The notes below the pieces were generated by a model. It had not been told where the DNA came from, did no database searches, and saw nothing but the letters and a program-made list of their open reading frames with translations. Position numbers and translations under genes: made by a program. Positions 61,882 through 64,000 of a stretch of 64,000 bases of DNA are shown in pieces; positions within the stretch are counted from its first letter, which is position 1; every line of letters starts with the position of its first letter. Location: NCBI RefSeq assembly GCF_002008365.1, contig NZ_MRDL01000059.1:1-64000 (forward strand), written 5' to 3'. The stretch comes from Rhizobium leguminosarum bv. viciae USDA 2370 (GTDB lineage: Bacteria; Pseudomonadota; Alphaproteobacteria; Rhizobiales; Rhizobiaceae).

Positions 61882-62226
61882 ATGACCCACGACATGGCAC
61901 GCGGCAAACGTATTCGAGAGGCGATATCCCGGGGCAAATTCCGGAAAGTTCACGCCCTGGCGGCCGAACTAGACGTGTCCGTCGCCGCCGTCTCCCGCTG
62001 GCAGAATGGTGGCCATACCTCGCTGGAAAGCGCCTGCGCGCTCGCCGACCTGCTGGATGTCTCCCTCGACTGGCTGCTGCTCGGGCGGGGCACCATGGAC
62101 TGGCATAGGAACAGCGCGATCTCCGCCACGGAATTGCAAATGGTTCTGGCGTTGCGCAACCGGTCTGCGGCAACACGGTCCAATCTCGCTGGGCTGGTCG
62201 AATCCATCCCTCCTGAGCACCCGTAA
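61882..62226 (+). CDS. Small XRE-type regulator
   Basis: 114 residues from ATG with GGGAGG 8 bases upstream. RGKFRKVHALAAELDVSVAA followed by VSRWQNGGHTSLESACALAD is a helix-turn-helix of the Cro/CI type, and LLDVSLDWLLLGRGTMD is the usual third part of the domain. The C-terminal 40 residues are helical. It diverges from the quorum-sensing synthase gene, so it may influence or respond to it. Confidence 0.8.
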   Translation: MTHDMARGKRIREAISRGKFRKVHALAAELDVSVAAVSRWQNGGHTSLESACALADLLDVSLDWLLLGRGTMDWHRNSAISATELQMVLALRNRSAATRSNLAGLVESIPPEHP

Positions 62227-62532
62227 CGCCAAGCGCAATTCTGTGAGATTTTTTGACCTGAGGTCAACACGTTTAGGTTGCTAAAAAGCAGATCGTCGAC
62301 GATCTTTCTAGTTAAAGCTTCAACGGCGGCACAACAGGGCGGCCAGCCCGCCCTGCCCTCGCCGCCGCAGAGACCTTGTTTTCACTCTCAACGCAGAAGG
62401 GTCGTTGGCGTCGGCTTTTGACGTGAACCTATCAATACGCTGTGCGCAAGGCCGCAATATTTCTCCCATCCGGATCCGGAATATTTCCTCGATCTGGTCC
62501 CAGCAAGTCTCAACCGATTTTGGAGTCAGTCA
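62227..62532. other. Non-coding stretch before glucoamylase gene
   Basis: No gene. It contains a hairpin at 62335-62355 and ends in the duplicated ribosome-binding site and start codon of the glucoamylase gene. Confidence 0.5.
62335..62355. terminator. GC-rich hairpin
   Basis: CAGGGCGG-CCAGC-CCGCCCTG: an 8-base perfect stem with a 5-base loop, about 110 bases after the XRE gene. No T run follows, so its role as terminator is uncertain. Confidence 0.4.
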
Positions 62533-62566
62533 ATGACAGTTGCGCTTTGGAGTCAGTCAATGACAG
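62519..62566 (+). repeat. Tandem duplication of ribosome-binding site and start codon
   Basis: TTTGGAGTCAGTCAATGACAG occurs at 62519-62539 and again, identically, at 62546-62566, a period of 27 bases (9 codons). Each copy has GGAG 7 bases before an ATG, and the two ATGs (62533 and 62560) are in the same frame. Confidence 0.85.
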
Positions 62567-63966
62567 GGGCGAACCCGGCCCATATCGGCGCCACTGCGCC
62601 TGCAGTCAAACCGCAGCCTGCCTTCGCGCAGACCGATCTGGTTGCATTGTCGCGCTATTTTTCTCTTCTGATGATGCGCAACATCACAAGCGATGGCTAT
62701 GTCATCGAGGATCCGGCATCGCCCGGCGTCTTTTCGGCCCCCGGCTGCGTCATCGCCGCCCCCTCCTATCCCGCGAACACGCCGGGTGTCGACCAGGACT
62801 ATGTTTTCAACTGGGTCCGCGACGGAGCCATTACGGCCATCGAGATCGCGCTTGCCGGCTTGCTGCCCGTTCCGGGCGGGGTTTTGCCGAGCCTGGTCGA
62901 CTACGTGAACTTCGCCGCACTCTGCCAGGCGAATGCGAAGAATTCCGCGACCGTCACACTTGGCCATGCCTGCTTCACCATCACCGGCGAGGTTCGTCCG
63001 TGGTCGGAGCAGAATGACGGGCCGGCTATTCAGTCGATTGCGATCCTGACCTTGTTCGATCAGCTGGATGGCGCCACGCAGACGATCGCCAAACAATTGG
63101 TCGAGACAAACCTCTCTTATCTTCTCGAAGTTTACCAGAACAAGACCACAAATCTCTGGGAGGAATATGAGGGCTATTCCTTTTTCGCAAGAGCCGTACA
63201 GCTGCGCTTTTTCCGGGAAATTTCCACAAACACGATCGGTATTGCCGTGTCTGCCGGGGTGGCCGATGCCATCTCCTGGCTGGAAAGCCAGCTGGCCACC
63301 CACTGGAACGGGCAGCTCTATGTGAGCATTCTGGACGCCGCGGAGCAAGCCGGTTACGACGCGAATATCGATATCGTCTCTTCGGTCTGCTATGGCGGGA
63401 TCGAGCCGACCGATACCAAGCTTCTGGCAACGGCGGCCATCCTGCGGCGCCAGTGGGCCGATCCTTCATCTTCGAACTATTACCCGATCAATGGCGCCGA
63501 CGCGGCCAAAGGGCTCGGACCACTCTTCGGGCGCTATCCAGGCGACCATTACGATGGCGATGTGGCGGCCCCGGTGGTCGGTGGGCATCCCTGGGCTCTG
63601 TGCACCGCCAACTTCGCCGAGTTTCAATACCGGCTCGCCAATGCCATCGCGGCCAGCGGCGCCATCCCCATCGATCAATTCTCCGAACCCTTCTTCGCGG
63701 AACTGGGACTTGGCGCATCCAGCAGCGCCGCCGACGCGTCCGCTGCCTTGCGGGCTTCGTCCGACGGCATGCTGCGCGCCATCGTCTATCACAGCGATCA
63801 CTATGAGCTGAGCGAACAGTTCGATGGAACCGTTGGCTACGAGAAAAGCGTCCGGAATCTGACCTGGAGCTACGCCTCCTTTCTCTCGGCAGTCAGAGCC
63901 CGCTCCGCCGCCGCCCCGGCCGCTGCCAAATCCAAACCCCGAAACTCCCGCGGCGCGAGGTCATGA
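62533..63966 (+). CDS. GH15 glucoamylase-type glycoside hydrolase
   Basis: 477 residues (468 if the second ATG at 62560 is used). GH15 (alpha/alpha)6-barrel motifs: YPANTPGVDQDYVFNWVRDG (substrate-binding W-R-D), RPWSEQNDGPAIQSIAILTL, NLWEEYEGYSFFARAVQLRF with the catalytic acid Glu near 211, HPWALCTANFAEF, and LSEQFDGTVGYEKSVRNLTW with the likely catalytic base near 432. Releases glucose from alpha-1,4-glucans or related oligosaccharides. No signal peptide is visible, which suggests a cytoplasmic role in glycogen or trehalose-type metabolism. A low-complexity Ala/Ser/Arg tail ends the protein. Confidence 0.88.
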   Translation: MTVALWSQSMTGANPAHIGATAPAVKPQPAFAQTDLVALSRYFSLLMMRNITSDGYVIEDPASPGVFSAPGCVIAAPSYPANTPGVDQDYVFNWVRDGAITAIEIALAGLLPVPGGVLPSLVDYVNFAALCQANAKNSATVTLGHACFTITGEVRPWSEQNDGPAIQSIAILTLFDQLDGATQTIAKQLVETNLSYLLEVYQNKTTNLWEEYEGYSFFARAVQLRFFREISTNTIGIAVSAGVADAISWLESQLATHWNGQLYVSILDAAEQAGYDANIDIVSSVCYGGIEPTDTKLLATAAILRRQWADPSSSNYYPINGADAAKGLGPLFGRYPGDHYDGDVAAPVVGGHPWALCTANFAEFQYRLANAIAASGAIPIDQFSEPFFAELGLGASSSAADASAALRASSDGMLRAIVYHSDHYELSEQFDGTVGYEKSVRNLTWSYASFLSAVRARSAAAPAAAKSKPRNSRGARS

Positions 63967-64000
63967 CGATTTCGGGCCGTCCGGCCTGAAATCTCGATTG

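Noticed and set aside
1..64000. CRISPR arrays, tRNA or rRNA genes, intact insertion sequences
   Set aside because: No regularly spaced repeats, cloverleaf-like sequence, rRNA segment, or transposase with terminal repeats was seen.

Overview
The window looks like a secondary replicon or accessory-rich segment of a Rhizobiaceae genome (Rhizobium or a close relative). The evidence is SyrB-family proteins, DUF982 and DUF1236 proteins, a complete virB-type type IV secretion operon with an RctA-like regulator next to it, and an acyl-homoserine-lactone synthase/LuxR pair of rhizobial type. The DNA is GC-rich and densely coding. I saw no rRNA, tRNA, CRISPR array or intact insertion sequence.

Region 1 (about 1-10.5 kb) is a solute-sensing and oxidoreductase block. 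On the minus strand a periplasmic sugar-type binding protein is followed by two Gfo/Idh/MocA dehydrogenases and then pntA-pntB, the proton-translocating transhydrogenase. On the plus strand a paralogous binding protein is followed 17 bases later by a methyl-accepting chemotaxis protein. No ABC permease or ATPase is present. At least six LacI-type palindromes (consensus near ATGTTAACGTWTACAT) sit at the left edge, between the two binding-protein genes, and inside the second one; two of the groups are pairs with the same spacing.

Region 2 (10.5-14.4 kb) holds a frameshifted, Tat-exported metallo-beta-lactamase-fold gene and two SyrB-family proteins, one with a nested internal start.

Region 3 (14.4-33.3 kb) is a defence/nuclease island. 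It carries four small or mid-size nuclease-type genes (DUF2726, PGN_0703-type, GIY-YIG/DUF5655, HNH-like). Next comes a WYL regulator divergent from a tightly coupled three-gene operon: a RecB-like nuclease/UPF1-like helicase fusion, McrB with an EVE-like insert, and McrC. A Rad50-like zinc-hook ATPase and a nucleotidyltransferase-HEPN protein follow. Truncated methyltransferase fragments lie among these genes, which indicates repeated gain and loss. The WYL-helicase/nuclease-McrB-McrC cassette is the best candidate for a poorly described system.

Region 4 (33.8-38.0 kb) contains small stress or envelope genes (DUF982, BON, two DUF1236), an esterase coupled to a NUDIX hydrolase, and a short duplicated piece of virB11. 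Region 5 (38.1-48.7 kb) is virB1-virB11 on the minus strand, with an eexN-like lipoprotein between virB5 and virB6, an extra exported Cys-rich protein upstream of virB1, and a divergent winged-helix regulator. No coupling protein or relaxase is in the window.

Region 6 (49-53 kb) holds small stress genes, a decayed DUF892 gene, and a TadG/TadE-like trio. Region 7 (53.1-60.2 kb) is amino-acid metabolism: a ProC-like reductase, an omega-aminotransferase, XRE-cupin and AraC regulators, and a D-alanine catabolic unit (alanine racemase and D-amino-acid dehydrogenase) with a divergent Lrp-type regulator. Region 8 (60.2-64 kb) has a quorum-sensing pair with a candidate lux box, a small XRE regulator, and a GH15 glucoamylase whose ribosome-binding site and start codon are tandemly duplicated.
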